Positions 52,956-62,473 of a stretch of 64,000 nt of DNA are shown piece by piece. The DNA is taken from assembly GCA_023667045.1 (NCBI GenBank), contig JAMPAU010000001.1, positions 434,159 to 498,158 of the forward strand, given 5' to 3'. The notes under the pieces are model-generated. The model was not told the DNA's origin, did no database searches, and was given only the letters and a program-made list of their open reading frames with translations. A program made the translations under genes and the position numbers. The stretch is from Ruminococcus flavefaciens. Its GTDB lineage: Bacteria > Bacillota > Clostridia > Oscillospirales > Ruminococcaceae. The stretch's first letter is position 1; every line of letters starts with the position of its first letter.

Positions 52956-54779
52956 TTATAAAATATCAAATCCGAGTTTTTTTATATGTTCTCTGATATA
53001 TTTAAATGGAAACGGAATAACTGTCAACTGCCTGTTGTGGACAAATCCAACGTCCATTAAAGGCAGAAGTTTTTCAAATAATTCCTCTGAATCTTCATAT
53101 ACATCAATCCGGCGTATATTCACAGCGGTTTTCATATCGTCCATGCTTTTTCCGACAACTCCGGCAAAATAATAAATTGAATTGTCATATCTGAACTGTT
53201 TTATATCAATTACAGAGGGCAATAACTCATTTCGTGCTTCTTCATTTTTTAGGGCTGTATTACCGTTTTCAAGTTCACTGCGTATCTTGAAAATCTCCGG
53301 TATTGTTACCCATTCTGTGTCTTTTATAATGTTGATATTGCCGTATTCGTCCCTAATTATGCCCTTGATAGTTTCAGAATTTTGTTTTGCAATTTCAAAA
53401 ATATCAATACACTGATTATATTCATTCTGTTCAAACAATGTGAACTCCTGTTCTGTAATATCAAAACTACCGTCCGGACTTATTGTCATAAAGAAATAAT
53501 GCGTCTGTTCGTCTTTTTCCGCCTTGATTCCGAAAGAAATTTTATGGTCAAATCCCATGCCTGTCCAGTCAAATAATGTTATTTTGTCATTCAACAAGTC
53601 CGTTTTAATTAAAAGTTCATGTATAGCCTGTGCAACATCGGCTGAGGGTTTACCATTTTTATTAAAAAGTTCAAAATCTTCAAGAGTTATATGCTGGACT
53701 ATTGCATCATAATATTGTTTATGTAGGTCGTCTTTTTCAATATTTTCATAATATTCAGCGTTATGTATAAGACACAGATTCATGCTGTTTTTTACTATTC
53801 TTTTTCTGATTTCCGCCTTAATTGTGTATTCTTTCAAAAGTATATCCTGTAATTGCTCACATAATTTTTGCGAATCCTCATCATTGATTTTATCGACTAT
53901 GTATATTTTCTGTGACTGTATTATTTTCTTTATAAATTTTATGTCTGCTTTTCTGTCATGTTTTTCACATTCAACAGAAATATAGTTGTCAATATTCTGA
54001 AAACCAACCTCTGCAATGTCTGAAAACTTTTCATTAAACTTCATCATTACAGACGATAGCACACCCATTTTACTTTTTTCAAATGTTTCAAGTTTTCTGA
54101 AATCCATAAAATTAATATGGGATTTTTCGCCGCTTATCTGCCTAAGAATAAACGCCTTGTCTAAATCAGTTTCAAGCTTTCGTCTTAGTGTATTATTTTC
54201 TGACAGAACGTACTGCGGATAATCCTTGAATTTCTTTTTGCCAAATTTAATACAATTTTCCAGCCTTTCAGAAGTGAACGTCCTCACATCAAATTTAAGT
54301 CTGTAGTCGGGCGATACACCGATTTCAAGGCATATTATCTGTACAATATTATCCTTTCTGCGTACTAACCAGTCATTATGAAAGCAATAAAGATGTCCTG
54401 TAATATTATTGAATCTCAGCAACGGGTGCGAAACGCTTCCGAGACTGTTAAAAAGCAACTGAAGTATAATTCTGTCGTTATAAAGTTCTGAACTTTCCAC
54501 ACACCTAAGAGTAATAAATTCCGCTCCTTTTGCTCCGGACAGCGTTTCATGCAAAAGTCTTTTATTATCTGAATTTTTATTCATCATGACATAAAATTTA
54601 TTTCCCGATTCAAACTGAACTGAACATACGTTTTTGTTCAAGGCAGGTGCGTCAACTATATATGCACCGGATTTAAAATGTTTTTCCGAAGTCTGAATGC
54701 AGAAAATATCATATTTTCCGTCCAGCTTATCATAGCTGATTTTGTAAACAAGCTGATTTGTTTTAATCGGTGTACTCAT
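52956..54779 (-). CDS. Hypothetical protein partnered with the helicase-nuclease
   Basis: A 607-aa soluble protein that I do not recognise. The first half mixes strands and helices with a block FNNITGHLYCFHNDWLVRRK and a conserved-looking LEIGVSPDYRLKFDVRTFTS. The middle (about 280-400) is helical with charged residues, and the end is alpha/beta (FDITEQEFTLFEQ, YYFAGVVGKSMDDMK, IPFPFKYIREHIKK). No Walker, nuclease or polymerase motif can be placed. The overlap of 17 nt with the helicase gene means the two are made together, as in two-gene defence systems where a helicase-nuclease has a sensor or regulator partner. I considered an Argonaute-like fold but could not find catalytic residues. Confidence 0.72.
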   Translation of the reverse strand: MSTPIKTNQLVYKISYDKLDGKYDIFCIQTSEKHFKSGAYIVDAPALNKNVCSVQFESGNKFYVMMNKNSDNKRLLHETLSGAKGAEFITLRCVESSELYNDRIILQLLFNSLGSVSHPLLRFNNITGHLYCFHNDWLVRRKDNIVQIICLEIGVSPDYRLKFDVRTFTSERLENCIKFGKKKFKDYPQYVLSENNTLRRKLETDLDKAFILRQISGEKSHINFMDFRKLETFEKSKMGVLSSVMMKFNEKFSDIAEVGFQNIDNYISVECEKHDRKADIKFIKKIIQSQKIYIVDKINDEDSQKLCEQLQDILLKEYTIKAEIRKRIVKNSMNLCLIHNAEYYENIEKDDLHKQYYDAIVQHITLEDFELFNKNGKPSADVAQAIHELLIKTDLLNDKITLFDWTGMGFDHKISFGIKAEKDEQTHYFFMTISPDGSFDITEQEFTLFEQNEYNQCIDIFEIAKQNSETIKGIIRDEYGNINIIKDTEWVTIPEIFKIRSELENGNTALKNEEARNELLPSVIDIKQFRYDNSIYYFAGVVGKSMDDMKTAVNIRRIDVYEDSEELFEKLLPLMDVGFVHNRQLTVIPFPFKYIREHIKKLGFDIL

Positions 54780-57700
54780 TTATACATCTCCTTATTTTTT
54801 TGACTGCATTTATATCAATAGTCACTTTATCATTATTGTACTGCAAAAGCGACGGAACAACAACAATATCTTTTCCGTTGCAATTATATAATCTTATTCT
54901 GTAATTTTCAGTCGCTAAAATATTTGCTATGATAGCAAGTTGACAGTTGCATTTTTCTGCTTTGGCTGATATTTTTTCAAGAGTTTTATTCAGCTCTATG
55001 TCATAGTTTTCACCCCAATTTTTAAAATCAATAAATATGTTTGTATCTGGAATCTTAAAATCAAAGAGTTCAAATATATCAGGATTTTCAAGTTCCTCCA
55101 ACTCAATATTTAAAACTTCCGAAAACCAAAACTGACCGACTGCTTCACCTAATGCACCTTTATAAATGTTATTCCACACTGCCGGAGACATGATATAGTT
55201 ATTAGGCTTGAACGACGTAGCATAGCCTTTTTCAATAAAATATTCCCTAAGAATATCCCATTTCATAAAAATATTCAGTCTTGTTTTTTCCTCATTCAGT
55301 ACATTGTAGTTGAGTTGCGGGAAAAACGAAATATTTATTTTATGGAAATCTTCCTCTTGTAAATAATAAAGTTTATTATCGGGTTTGGAGAGCGAAACAA
55401 AGAAATTATAGCGTATCATATTGATTTTTTCGTCTTCTTCATTGCCCGACATAGTAGGCAATCTTAATGTGACATCACGCATTATTTTCCATTCGGACAC
55501 TGTCTTGTCAGCCCAGTTGTTGTAATTGCGGATATTGTCAATACGACAGCTTGCCCTGTCAGAAACAAGCTCAGCTTGATTTACTGTATTATCCGGCACA
55601 GAATAATTTGTATTTGTTTCACGTATTTTGTCGCACAACGACTTAAACTCAAAATTAAAAATCCTCTTTTCCGCAATATTCGGGTTAATTGTATCTTTAA
55701 TTCTGCTGTCGGCAAAAATATAAATATTTTTATTTTTCTGGTTGGTACGACAAATTCGACCTATCGCCTGAATGATAGTTCCTGTGGCGTGCATTTTTAC
55801 ACTTTCACATTTATATACATCTGTCCAAGACTTTGGATAATTATTGACAGCTTTTAATGAACCTGTAGAATAGCATTTAAATGCTCTTTTTATTTGCGTC
55901 CATGCATCTGCTTTTGAAAGTTCACGTGATTCCTGTAAAAACTCCATTTGAAACATATATTTGGCAAAACTTTCTTCTTTCCAGTCATCTGTAATATTTA
56001 CAATAATATTTGTTGGTTTGTCGAGGTATACAGCGTCAAAATCCTTTTCATCTCGTGGAGAATAATTATTTGAATGTATAAGTTTTCCCTTTAAATTTTC
56101 CGGAATAGGATACTGAAGATTCTGACCTGCTCCGATGGTCTGATAAGAAGATATAACAAAGATTTTTTCACCATCAGCAAGCCTTTTTATAAGTTTGTCT
56201 TTTGTTTTGTCATATTCTTCAGTGCTGATAAATTCCACATCATATTTGACATCAGGAAAATCATAAGCAATATATTTAAAAATTTCTTTTAACAGCTTTT
56301 TATCAAGCTGTCTGTCATTCTCTTTAGGAAGTTTAGTCAGAAAACACAAAAATGAATATATGTCATCGTGAGCAAGAAAAGCCTTGAAAGCCATAGCGAT
56401 TCTTGCATAACGCTCTTTATTATAATTATTATTGTTATTTTCATACACTTCACGGTCAAGTTTGTCATAAATTTTATTGGCAATTTCATTATCACTGACA
56501 ATATCACACCATGTCTGCAAAGAATAACCGGAAACTTCTATTAATTCAGAATGTATTTTTATCTGACTATAACCACACTGGGATTTATTGAAATCATCTT
56601 TTAACCGCTGGGAATCACTTTCAGAAATAGTACAGAAACGTTTTCCCATTCTGTGTCTGAGATATTCAATGTCATAATTTCCTGTTACAGTGGGAAGAGT
56701 GCCAGTGGCGGAAAGTCCTATCACTTTTGCTTTTTCACAGAAACGCAGCAGCATTTTTTCCGGAGTATTATTAAACGAACTCATCATTATTTTTGACAGC
56801 ATATCATGTTTTGTGTCGTTTTCAAAAAAATAGTAACGGAATCCTTTTTCATACAGACTTAAATCAAATTCAGAAGCTAAAGAATTACTGTTGCTTTTTC
56901 TGTACGAATCAATCATAATCTGAGATACAAGATAGTCCATATAATATTTGTTAAGATTAAATTCAGAAATAACTGTCTTTAATGAGTCTTCCCATGTAAA
57001 GTCTTTTTTTCCTCTTTCTTCTTTCAGTTCTTTATAGTTAATTGCAAGAATTCTGACAATCCCTTGAAACTGCTTTATAAATCCCCTAATCGCACTGATA
57101 ATTGACTGTATATTATGGCAGTCCTTTTCGGGATTTTCATTGGAAAATTTTATGTAATTCATCTTTTTATTTTGATTAGTAACAAAATATATATATTTTT
57201 TTCCATCAACAATAGTATGATACTTGTAATTCTGAAACATAAAATTTTTCTGAGTATCATCTTCATTATCCGTGCGGTAATTGAATTGCACTGAATATTC
57301 CTCATAAATTCCCTCAGCGGTTTTCTTAACATCATCAAATATTTCCTGTAAATTTTTATATTTGTCACTGTTTTTTCTTTTCTGTGAAGGAGTAATATAA
57401 ACTTTTGGAAGTTTTTTTGTTTTCATTGCCGAATATATTACTTTGAACATCTCAATAAAATCTACTTTATTACCTAGACTGTCTTCTATGATTTTTGTCA
57501 GTATTTTTTCTTTAGTTGAATCAAACTCATCAATAAATATCACAGAATTTTCAATAATTTCAGAATCAAAGAACATATACGGCGGTTCAACGATAGTGGA
57601 GTTTTTTAAAATAAACTTGTCCATACTCATGAAATAAATCTGATAATCATTTGTTAATACAGTGGGATAAAGTTTACTGAGCCACTGCCAGCGTTTATTT

Positions 57701-58218
57701 TCTTTTATGGCATTAATTCTGTCTTTTACAGTTGAAAATTCATCTTTTAGTTTCTGCTGTAAAATATATCTGAAAGCCAGCTCTGTATTCTTTCGGAAAT
57801 CATCTTTGAATTTTTCAAAAACCTTGGGATTTATAAAACTGTTATTTTTTTCGAGCTGTCTTAAAAGAGAGACCTGCTGACTGAAATTTTTATATTCTTC
57901 AGTCTTTTTTATGTCGTCCGGAATCGGAAAATTATCATCATAATTTTCTATTGCCATATCCGCATTTGATTTAATAACAAGCACCTTTTTCTGAAATTCT
58001 TCTAACCTGTTATTTTTTCTGAAAAACTCCTCCAATTTCTCAACAGGAAGATTTTTCTTCATAGGCGTAATAAAGAAAAACTTTCTTTTTTGTTCTTGAC
58101 AAGCATTAAAAATATATTCCAGTACAGAATGTGTCTTGCCGAATCCCGTGGGCATATCCACTAAAAGCAATCCATTATCGCTGTTATTTTCACAGTATGA
58201 CTTTATAATTTTATACAT
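54763..58218 (-). CDS. SF2 helicase fused to a PD-(D/E)xK nuclease domain
   Basis: A 1151-aa protein. The N-terminal two thirds form a superfamily 2 helicase: motif I DMPTGFGKTHS (about 20-30), motif II FIDEFDS (DEFD box, about 226), motif III GLSATGT (about 505), motif V-like SYQTIGAGQNLQY and motif VI QAIGRICRTNQ (about 815). The C-terminus (about 1010-1090) has a restriction-nuclease pattern: GALGEAVGQFWF, then FELFDFKIPDT and FIDFKNWGE, which supply the E, D and D-x-K residues. The helicase is distantly DinG/Cas3-like. The start at 58218 has GGGGG seven bases upstream. The gene overlaps its partner by 17 nt. A helicase-nuclease with an unknown partner strongly suggests anti-phage defence. 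Its leader contains a tandem repeat and a terminator. Confidence 0.88.
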   Translation of the reverse strand: MYKIIKSYCENNSDNGLLLVDMPTGFGKTHSVLEYIFNACQEQKRKFFFITPMKKNLPVEKLEEFFRKNNRLEEFQKKVLVIKSNADMAIENYDDNFPIPDDIKKTEEYKNFSQQVSLLRQLEKNNSFINPKVFEKFKDDFRKNTELAFRYILQQKLKDEFSTVKDRINAIKENKRWQWLSKLYPTVLTNDYQIYFMSMDKFILKNSTIVEPPYMFFDSEIIENSVIFIDEFDSTKEKILTKIIEDSLGNKVDFIEMFKVIYSAMKTKKLPKVYITPSQKRKNSDKYKNLQEIFDDVKKTAEGIYEEYSVQFNYRTDNEDDTQKNFMFQNYKYHTIVDGKKYIYFVTNQNKKMNYIKFSNENPEKDCHNIQSIISAIRGFIKQFQGIVRILAINYKELKEERGKKDFTWEDSLKTVISEFNLNKYYMDYLVSQIMIDSYRKSNSNSLASEFDLSLYEKGFRYYFFENDTKHDMLSKIMMSSFNNTPEKMLLRFCEKAKVIGLSATGTLPTVTGNYDIEYLRHRMGKRFCTISESDSQRLKDDFNKSQCGYSQIKIHSELIEVSGYSLQTWCDIVSDNEIANKIYDKLDREVYENNNNNYNKERYARIAMAFKAFLAHDDIYSFLCFLTKLPKENDRQLDKKLLKEIFKYIAYDFPDVKYDVEFISTEEYDKTKDKLIKRLADGEKIFVISSYQTIGAGQNLQYPIPENLKGKLIHSNNYSPRDEKDFDAVYLDKPTNIIVNITDDWKEESFAKYMFQMEFLQESRELSKADAWTQIKRAFKCYSTGSLKAVNNYPKSWTDVYKCESVKMHATGTIIQAIGRICRTNQKNKNIYIFADSRIKDTINPNIAEKRIFNFEFKSLCDKIRETNTNYSVPDNTVNQAELVSDRASCRIDNIRNYNNWADKTVSEWKIMRDVTLRLPTMSGNEEDEKINMIRYNFFVSLSKPDNKLYYLQEEDFHKINISFFPQLNYNVLNEEKTRLNIFMKWDILREYFIEKGYATSFKPNNYIMSPAVWNNIYKGALGEAVGQFWFSEVLNIELEELENPDIFELFDFKIPDTNIFIDFKNWGENYDIELNKTLEKISAKAEKCNCQLAIIANILATENYRIRLYNCNGKDIVVVPSLLQYNNDKVTIDINAVKKIRRCINEYTD

Positions 58219-58249
58219 AAAAAATCCCCCATATTTTGTGAGTTTTTCC

Positions 58250-58290
58250 AAAACAAAAAGCCGAAAGACAGTATTATACTATCTTTCGGC
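58250..58290 (-). terminator. Strong terminator in the leader of the helicase gene
   Basis: On the minus strand a 14-bp stem (58290-58277 with 58273-58260, loop of three) is followed by TTTTTGTTTT. It lies between the promoter and the helicase start, only 32 bp before the ATG, so it acts as an attenuator or as the end of a short RNA. Confidence 0.92.
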
Positions 58291-58397
58291 ATATATTTTA
58301 ATTTATTTTCAGATTTCAAGCATGACAAACAGGCACAACTATTGCTGTGCTGTGCTGTGCTGTGCTGTGCTGTGCTGTGCTGTGCTGTGCTGTGCTG
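58251..58397 (-). ncRNA. Predicted repeat-containing leader RNA
   Basis: From the predicted start near 58396 to the terminator, the transcript would be about 145 nt: eleven CAGCA units, about 50 nt of unique sequence, then the terminator stem. No credible coding sequence is present. The layout (promoter, tandem repeats, terminator, protein gene) recalls type III toxin-antitoxin antitoxin RNAs, but the repeat unit is much shorter. This is a prediction from sequence alone. Confidence 0.5.
58343..58397 (-). repeat. Perfect pentanucleotide repeat, (TGCTG)11 on plus strand
   Basis: Eleven uninterrupted 5-bp units (55 bp), CAGCA on the transcribed strand. Such a repeat is prone to slippage, and length will probably differ between strains. 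Confidence 0.97.
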
Positions 58398-58402
58398 AAA
58401 GC

Positions 58403-58432
58403 ATTTTATCACACCTGCTCACTGTTTGTCAA
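58403..58432 (-). promoter_or_regulatory. Promoter driving the repeat leader and helicase module
   Basis: Minus strand TTGACA (58432-58427), 18-bp spacer ending in TGA (extended -10), TAAAAT (58408-58403). The start site would fall at the edge of the pentanucleotide repeat. Confidence 0.78.
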
Positions 58433-58509
58433 CCCCGTTCCGATTTTTTAATTTAGTATATTATATCACAAAATTCTACATATGTCAAGAATTTTTTGCT
58501 GATGTAAAA

Positions 58510-58524
58510 TATCCGAATCGGATA
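58510..58524 (-). terminator. Possible short terminator of the FtsX-type permease gene
   Basis: TATCCG and CGGATA with a three-base loop, followed on the minus strand by TTTT. Weak but correctly placed 55 bp after the stop. The rest of 58433-58579 holds nothing else I can identify. Confidence 0.45.
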
Positions 58525-58579
58525 ATTTTTTTATGTATTGTTTATGCGGTATTGCCTTCATGATATTCTTAAACTATCT

Positions 58580-61051
58580 TTATTCCCTGTTTTTGAGAAC
58601 CTCCGCCGGCGTAATTCTTTTGATTTTACGCACAAGCAGACAGTTTATTACCGCATAAACTGCAAGGATTACCGCAAATATTCCGATATACAGATACCAT
58701 GGAAAATGAAGATTCATACCGCAAGCTGTATTTGAAATGAAAAACGGATATATTGTATCCATAATTACTTTTGCCAGCGGAATACCGATAACTGCACCAA
58801 TGATGACAATCAGCAGATTTCCGTTGAGGTAAAGCCGGCGTATTTCTTTCGTGCGGAATCCGAAAATCTGTATTAGGGAAATACCGAATGAAGCACGGTC
58901 AATCATAACGCCCATCATCAGATACATGACCACACAGAAAATAATAACGGAAACAGTCAGCATTGTTGTAACCATAGGCATCATCAAATCAATAAAAACA
59001 CCTGCTGAACGCTCAATATCTGCCTTTGTAGTCACGGAATAAATCCTGCCTTCATCAATATTCAATTCATTATCAGAGAGAAGCATATTATAGTAATCTT
59101 CAGACTGCCCGAAAAGTTCACGCATACTGTCAATATCCATGAATACAGTAAGACCTATTGAATAATTGGCAATGCCGTCTATTGTAAATGCATAGTCCAT
59201 TTCGTCCGCATTGTCGCTCAGAATCAGCTTATCACCGACTGACAGGTCATATTTCTGTGACACAGCGTCAGAAATTACAATACTGCTTTTGCTTTTTTTA
59301 GGTTGTGCATTAAAGTACTTGTTGTCGCTGTCAATACCGATAACAGAAATATCCAGTGTATAACCCATTTCGGTTTTTGAAAGCGACTCCATATAGCAAG
59401 CCTCACTGCCGTCGGGAACTTCTTCATCTGGATATTTCAGCGTGTACATATATTCATAGCTTGCGTCCTTGATATTGCCTGTTTTTACGTTATTGCACAT
59501 TACATAGCAGTCTGAACCAAGCATGAAAATCAACAGTGAAATTATCATGCCAATCATGACAGTAATTCCCGTACGCATTTCACGGAGCATTTGCCGTACC
59601 TGAAAACGTCTCACAAATCCCATTTTTCCGAGTTCAAGACCTCTGTGTTTACCTGTTTTCTGCTCATTTTTAATGAGTGAAAGTGCAGTCTGTGAAAGTT
59701 TTTTATTGATAACTAAAGTATTCACGACAAGTGAAATAACAGGCGGCATTACAATACCATAAATCACAAGATACAGCGGATAAACAGTTTCGAGATTAGG
59801 GACGGAAAAATAATTACAGGTATCTGCCATTTGCGTATTAATTCCTAAACTGCTGAAACCAAGAGCCGAACCAATCAGACCACCTAAAAATGCAATAGTC
59901 GTCGGCAATGTGACATAGTGCCGTATAAGGTCTTTTTTCTTTGCACCAAGTGCATACAATGCACCGATTACACTGCTTTCACGCTGAATCTGGTGCATAA
60001 CAAACACAGACAGCACATATGTAAACAATATCATTACGATAATACCTGCAACAAGTCCTGCCTGTTTGTTCATAAGCACATCACCTGCTCCAGCAAGTAT
60101 TCTCGGGTTTTCATCTGCTGTTACAAAGTTAGTCAGATTGTCGATGTTGATTTCAAAAACTTCATCAAGCATTTCATCAGTACTGTCTTTCAGTTCGCCG
60201 ATTCCGCTGTGGAGTTCTTCTGCACCGTCTTGAAAGGGTGTTCCGGCAAGTGCATTTCTGAGGGATTCCGAGCCGTCATAAATGGACTGTATACCGTCCT
60301 GCAAATCCTCTTTTTTACTCAGCATATCGGAGATTGTTTCCTTGAAATATTTGTCCTCAACGTCGGTGTAATCAAAATCAAAATCCTTGATTTTCTGCTT
60401 TACATCGTCGTTTGTTAGCGTTTCTGAAAGGCGGTAAGCATAGGTGTAATCCTCAGCTTTCATCATACCGCTGTCGAGAATCTCCTGATACTGTGCAGAC
60501 GTAATGAATGCCGTACCGAATAAAGCACTGTCAACAGACGAATCCGAAAATTTTCTTGTTGGCATATCATAATCGGGAGTACTGCCGATACCTGTAATAA
60601 TAAAATCCGTATCTGCAAAGGAAACCGTATCACCGACTTTTAAATTATGTTCCTCGCAGTACCGCTTTTCAAGGACGATTTCACCGTTTTTTTCAGCAAG
60701 TCTGCCGTTGTCCAAATCAACCAAATCCACATTTTCACGATTTTTCATAAGCCGGAGAACAGAACCGTCATCAAGTTCAACGTCCATAGAGAATATTTTT
60801 TCCAGTATAAGACCGCTGTCTGTTAGTTCATCTTCCTGCTGATGAGTTAATGGCAGAAATACACTGAATTGTCCGTCCTCTACTAAATTTTCTTCCGCTC
60901 TCTGCTCTGAACCGACGATTATCGTTTCCGACGCACCAACCATTGATACAACAAGATACATTCCCATGACAATCAGCAGTCCGAGAGCAAGATAACGCAT
61001 GAAATTACTTTTAAAATCACGCAAAATACGCTTGCGAAGTACTCTGTTCAT
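58580..61051 (-). CDS. FtsX-type ABC transporter permease
   Basis: An 823-aa membrane protein with an N-terminal helix (about 17-37), a MacB-type outer domain (about 40-300) with a helical, coiled-coil-like part (KKEDLQDGIQSIYDG...), an FtsX unit of three helices (about 330-450), an internal helix near 495-515, a second outer domain and a final FtsX unit (about 690-815). The ending KRITPAEVLKNRE is typical of this permease family. It pairs with the ATPase whose stop overlaps its start. It is not closely similar to the other permease in the window. Under TetR control it probably exports a toxic compound or peptide. Confidence 0.9.
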   Translation of the reverse strand: MNRVLRKRILRDFKSNFMRYLALGLLIVMGMYLVVSMVGASETIIVGSEQRAEENLVEDGQFSVFLPLTHQQEDELTDSGLILEKIFSMDVELDDGSVLRLMKNRENVDLVDLDNGRLAEKNGEIVLEKRYCEEHNLKVGDTVSFADTDFIITGIGSTPDYDMPTRKFSDSSVDSALFGTAFITSAQYQEILDSGMMKAEDYTYAYRLSETLTNDDVKQKIKDFDFDYTDVEDKYFKETISDMLSKKEDLQDGIQSIYDGSESLRNALAGTPFQDGAEELHSGIGELKDSTDEMLDEVFEINIDNLTNFVTADENPRILAGAGDVLMNKQAGLVAGIIVMILFTYVLSVFVMHQIQRESSVIGALYALGAKKKDLIRHYVTLPTTIAFLGGLIGSALGFSSLGINTQMADTCNYFSVPNLETVYPLYLVIYGIVMPPVISLVVNTLVINKKLSQTALSLIKNEQKTGKHRGLELGKMGFVRRFQVRQMLREMRTGITVMIGMIISLLIFMLGSDCYVMCNNVKTGNIKDASYEYMYTLKYPDEEVPDGSEACYMESLSKTEMGYTLDISVIGIDSDNKYFNAQPKKSKSSIVISDAVSQKYDLSVGDKLILSDNADEMDYAFTIDGIANYSIGLTVFMDIDSMRELFGQSEDYYNMLLSDNELNIDEGRIYSVTTKADIERSAGVFIDLMMPMVTTMLTVSVIIFCVVMYLMMGVMIDRASFGISLIQIFGFRTKEIRRLYLNGNLLIVIIGAVIGIPLAKVIMDTIYPFFISNTACGMNLHFPWYLYIGIFAVILAVYAVINCLLVRKIKRITPAEVLKNRE

Positions 61052-61752
61052 TATAAATCCTCCAGTTCTACGGCAGGTACACGAGTTTCATTCAGATAGT
61101 CCTTTTTAATAAGACCGTCTTTCACTATTATAACCTGATGTACCATATTTTTGATTGAATTATTATGTGTAACAATTAACATTGTAGTGCCGTATTTTTC
61201 GTTGATTTTTTCAAGCAGAATCAGAATATCCCTTGATGTTTTACTGTCTAACGCACCGGTCGGCTCGTCGCACAAAAGCAGTTTAGGATTTTTAATCAAA
61301 GCCCTTGCAATAGCACATCTCTGCTGTTGTCCGCCCGAAAGCTGAGACGGGAATTTATTCTGATGTTCTGTCAGACCAAGAGTTTCAAGCAGTTCGTCCA
61401 TGTCAAGCGGATTCTCTGAAAGATACTCGCATACCTGAATATTTTCCCTCACTGTCAGATTAGGCACGAGATTATAAAACTGAAAAATAAATCCTAGATT
61501 ATCACGGCGGTAATCGGAAAGAGCATCGGGTTTGAGTCCGAAAATTTCCTGTCCGTCCACTTTAACTGAACCGCTGTCCATAGTATCAAGACCGCCGATA
61601 CAGTTAAGCAATGTGGATTTTCCCGAACCGCTCGTTCCCTGAATAACGCACATTCTGCCACGCTCCACGCCTGTTGAAACGCCTTTCAGCACCTGAATAT
61701 AACTTGCGTCTTTGCCGTAACTTTTCTTTACATCTTTGATTTCCAAGTACAC
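61051..61752 (-). CDS. ABC transporter ATP-binding protein
   Basis: A 233-aa MacB/LolD-type ATPase: Walker A GTSGSGKST, Q-loop FIFQFYNLVPNLT, signature LSGGQQQR, Walker B LLLCDEPTGALD, switch histidine VTHNN. It drives the 823-aa permease. The GTG at 61752 is chosen because GGGAGGA lies six bases upstream; a longer ATG reading has no ribosome site. A palindrome with TAAC/GTTA half-sites lies about 70 bp upstream and matches the one over the tetR promoter, suggesting control by that repressor. Confidence 0.94.
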   Translation of the reverse strand: MYLEIKDVKKSYGKDASYIQVLKGVSTGVERGRMCVIQGTSGSGKSTLLNCIGGLDTMDSGSVKVDGQEIFGLKPDALSDYRRDNLGFIFQFYNLVPNLTVRENIQVCEYLSENPLDMDELLETLGLTEHQNKFPSQLSGGQQQRCAIARALIKNPKLLLCDEPTGALDSKTSRDILILLEKINEKYGTTMLIVTHNNSIKNMVHQVIIVKDGLIKKDYLNETRVPAVELEDL

Positions 61753-61818
61753 AATAATTCCTCCCAAGTTAGAAATAACTAACCACATTTTAAAATATAG
61801 ACTGCCTTAGCAGTCACA

Positions 61819-61835
61819 ACATAACAATGTTATGT
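61819..61835. promoter_or_regulatory. Palindromic operator upstream of the ABC transporter genes
   Basis: ACATAAC-AAT-GTTATGT with eight-base arms, in the gap between the methyltransferase stop and the ATPase start. Its TAAC/GTTA halves resemble the operator over the tetR promoter. Confidence 0.62.
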
Positions 61836-61870
61836 TATCGTTATGTAAAATGCCGTTCAACACGGCAGAA

Positions 61871-62473
61871 TTACTTATACATACATTCCGCATACACTAG
61901 CGGAAATGAGGCTTTTAATAATGACTTTCTTTTTATTATCCAGCCATTTTTTCTAAGAAAATTGATATATGTTTTTTCAGACCATTTATGTTCTGCATGA
62001 AATCCGACAATGCTCATCATCTTAGCAAGCACTTTTTTTGGCAGTGACATATGTGCATGAACAAAAGTCGGAGCTATCAGAATACCATCTTTTTTCAGAA
62101 CACGCTGAATTTCAGCAAGTGCTTTTTTCGGTTCAGGCATGATATGAAGTGCGTTTGAAATAATTACAACATCAAATGATTCATTGTGATACGGCAGTTT
62201 ACAAGCGTCTGCAACAGCAAAATGTACATTATTGGCATGAACATTTTTTCGTGCCTGCTCAATCATTTTTTCAGAAAAATCTGTCGCCTCAACACTTTCT
62301 GCAAAGTCAGCAATATTTCCGGCAATCAAACCTGTACCTGTGGCAAGCTCCAATACTTTTTTGTCTTTCACTGCAATACATATTTTCTGATACATCTGTG
62401 TGTATGCCTTTTTATCTTTTTTCATGAAAAGATTATAGACCGGAGCGAATTTATCCCATGTTTTCTTATTCAT
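61871..62473 (-). CDS. Class I SAM-dependent methyltransferase
   Basis: A 200-aa methyltransferase of the UbiE/Methyltransf_11 type. The SAM-binding motif I is LELATGTGLIAGN, the acidic residue at the end of strand 2 is in VEATDFSEKMIEQA, and motif IV/post is FDVVIISNALHIMPEP. The C-terminal part has the basic, helical VLKKDGILIAPTFVH. The substrate cannot be told; in this context (TetR, ABC exporter) it may modify a small toxic molecule. Its start overlaps the tetR stop by 8 nt, so the two are one transcript. Confidence 0.9.
   Translation of the reverse strand: MNKKTWDKFAPVYNLFMKKDKKAYTQMYQKICIAVKDKKVLELATGTGLIAGNIADFAESVEATDFSEKMIEQARKNVHANNVHFAVADACKLPYHNESFDVVIISNALHIMPEPKKALAEIQRVLKKDGILIAPTFVHAHMSLPKKVLAKMMSIVGFHAEHKWSEKTYINFLRKNGWIIKRKSLLKASFPLVYAECMYK

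Noticed and set aside
52956-54779. Partner protein considered as an Argonaute/pPIWI-type protein
   Set aside because: No DEDX residues or PIWI end motif could be placed by eye; left as unknown.
58203-58412. Open frame reading QHSTA repeats across the pentanucleotide repeat, considered as a leader peptide or gene
   Set aside because: Its GTG start lies upstream of the -10 box of the only promoter, it has no ribosome site, and it runs through the terminator stem.
58136-58456. Plus-strand open frame over the same repeat
   Set aside because: Antisense shadow created by the repeat; no promoter, ribosome site or recognisable protein.
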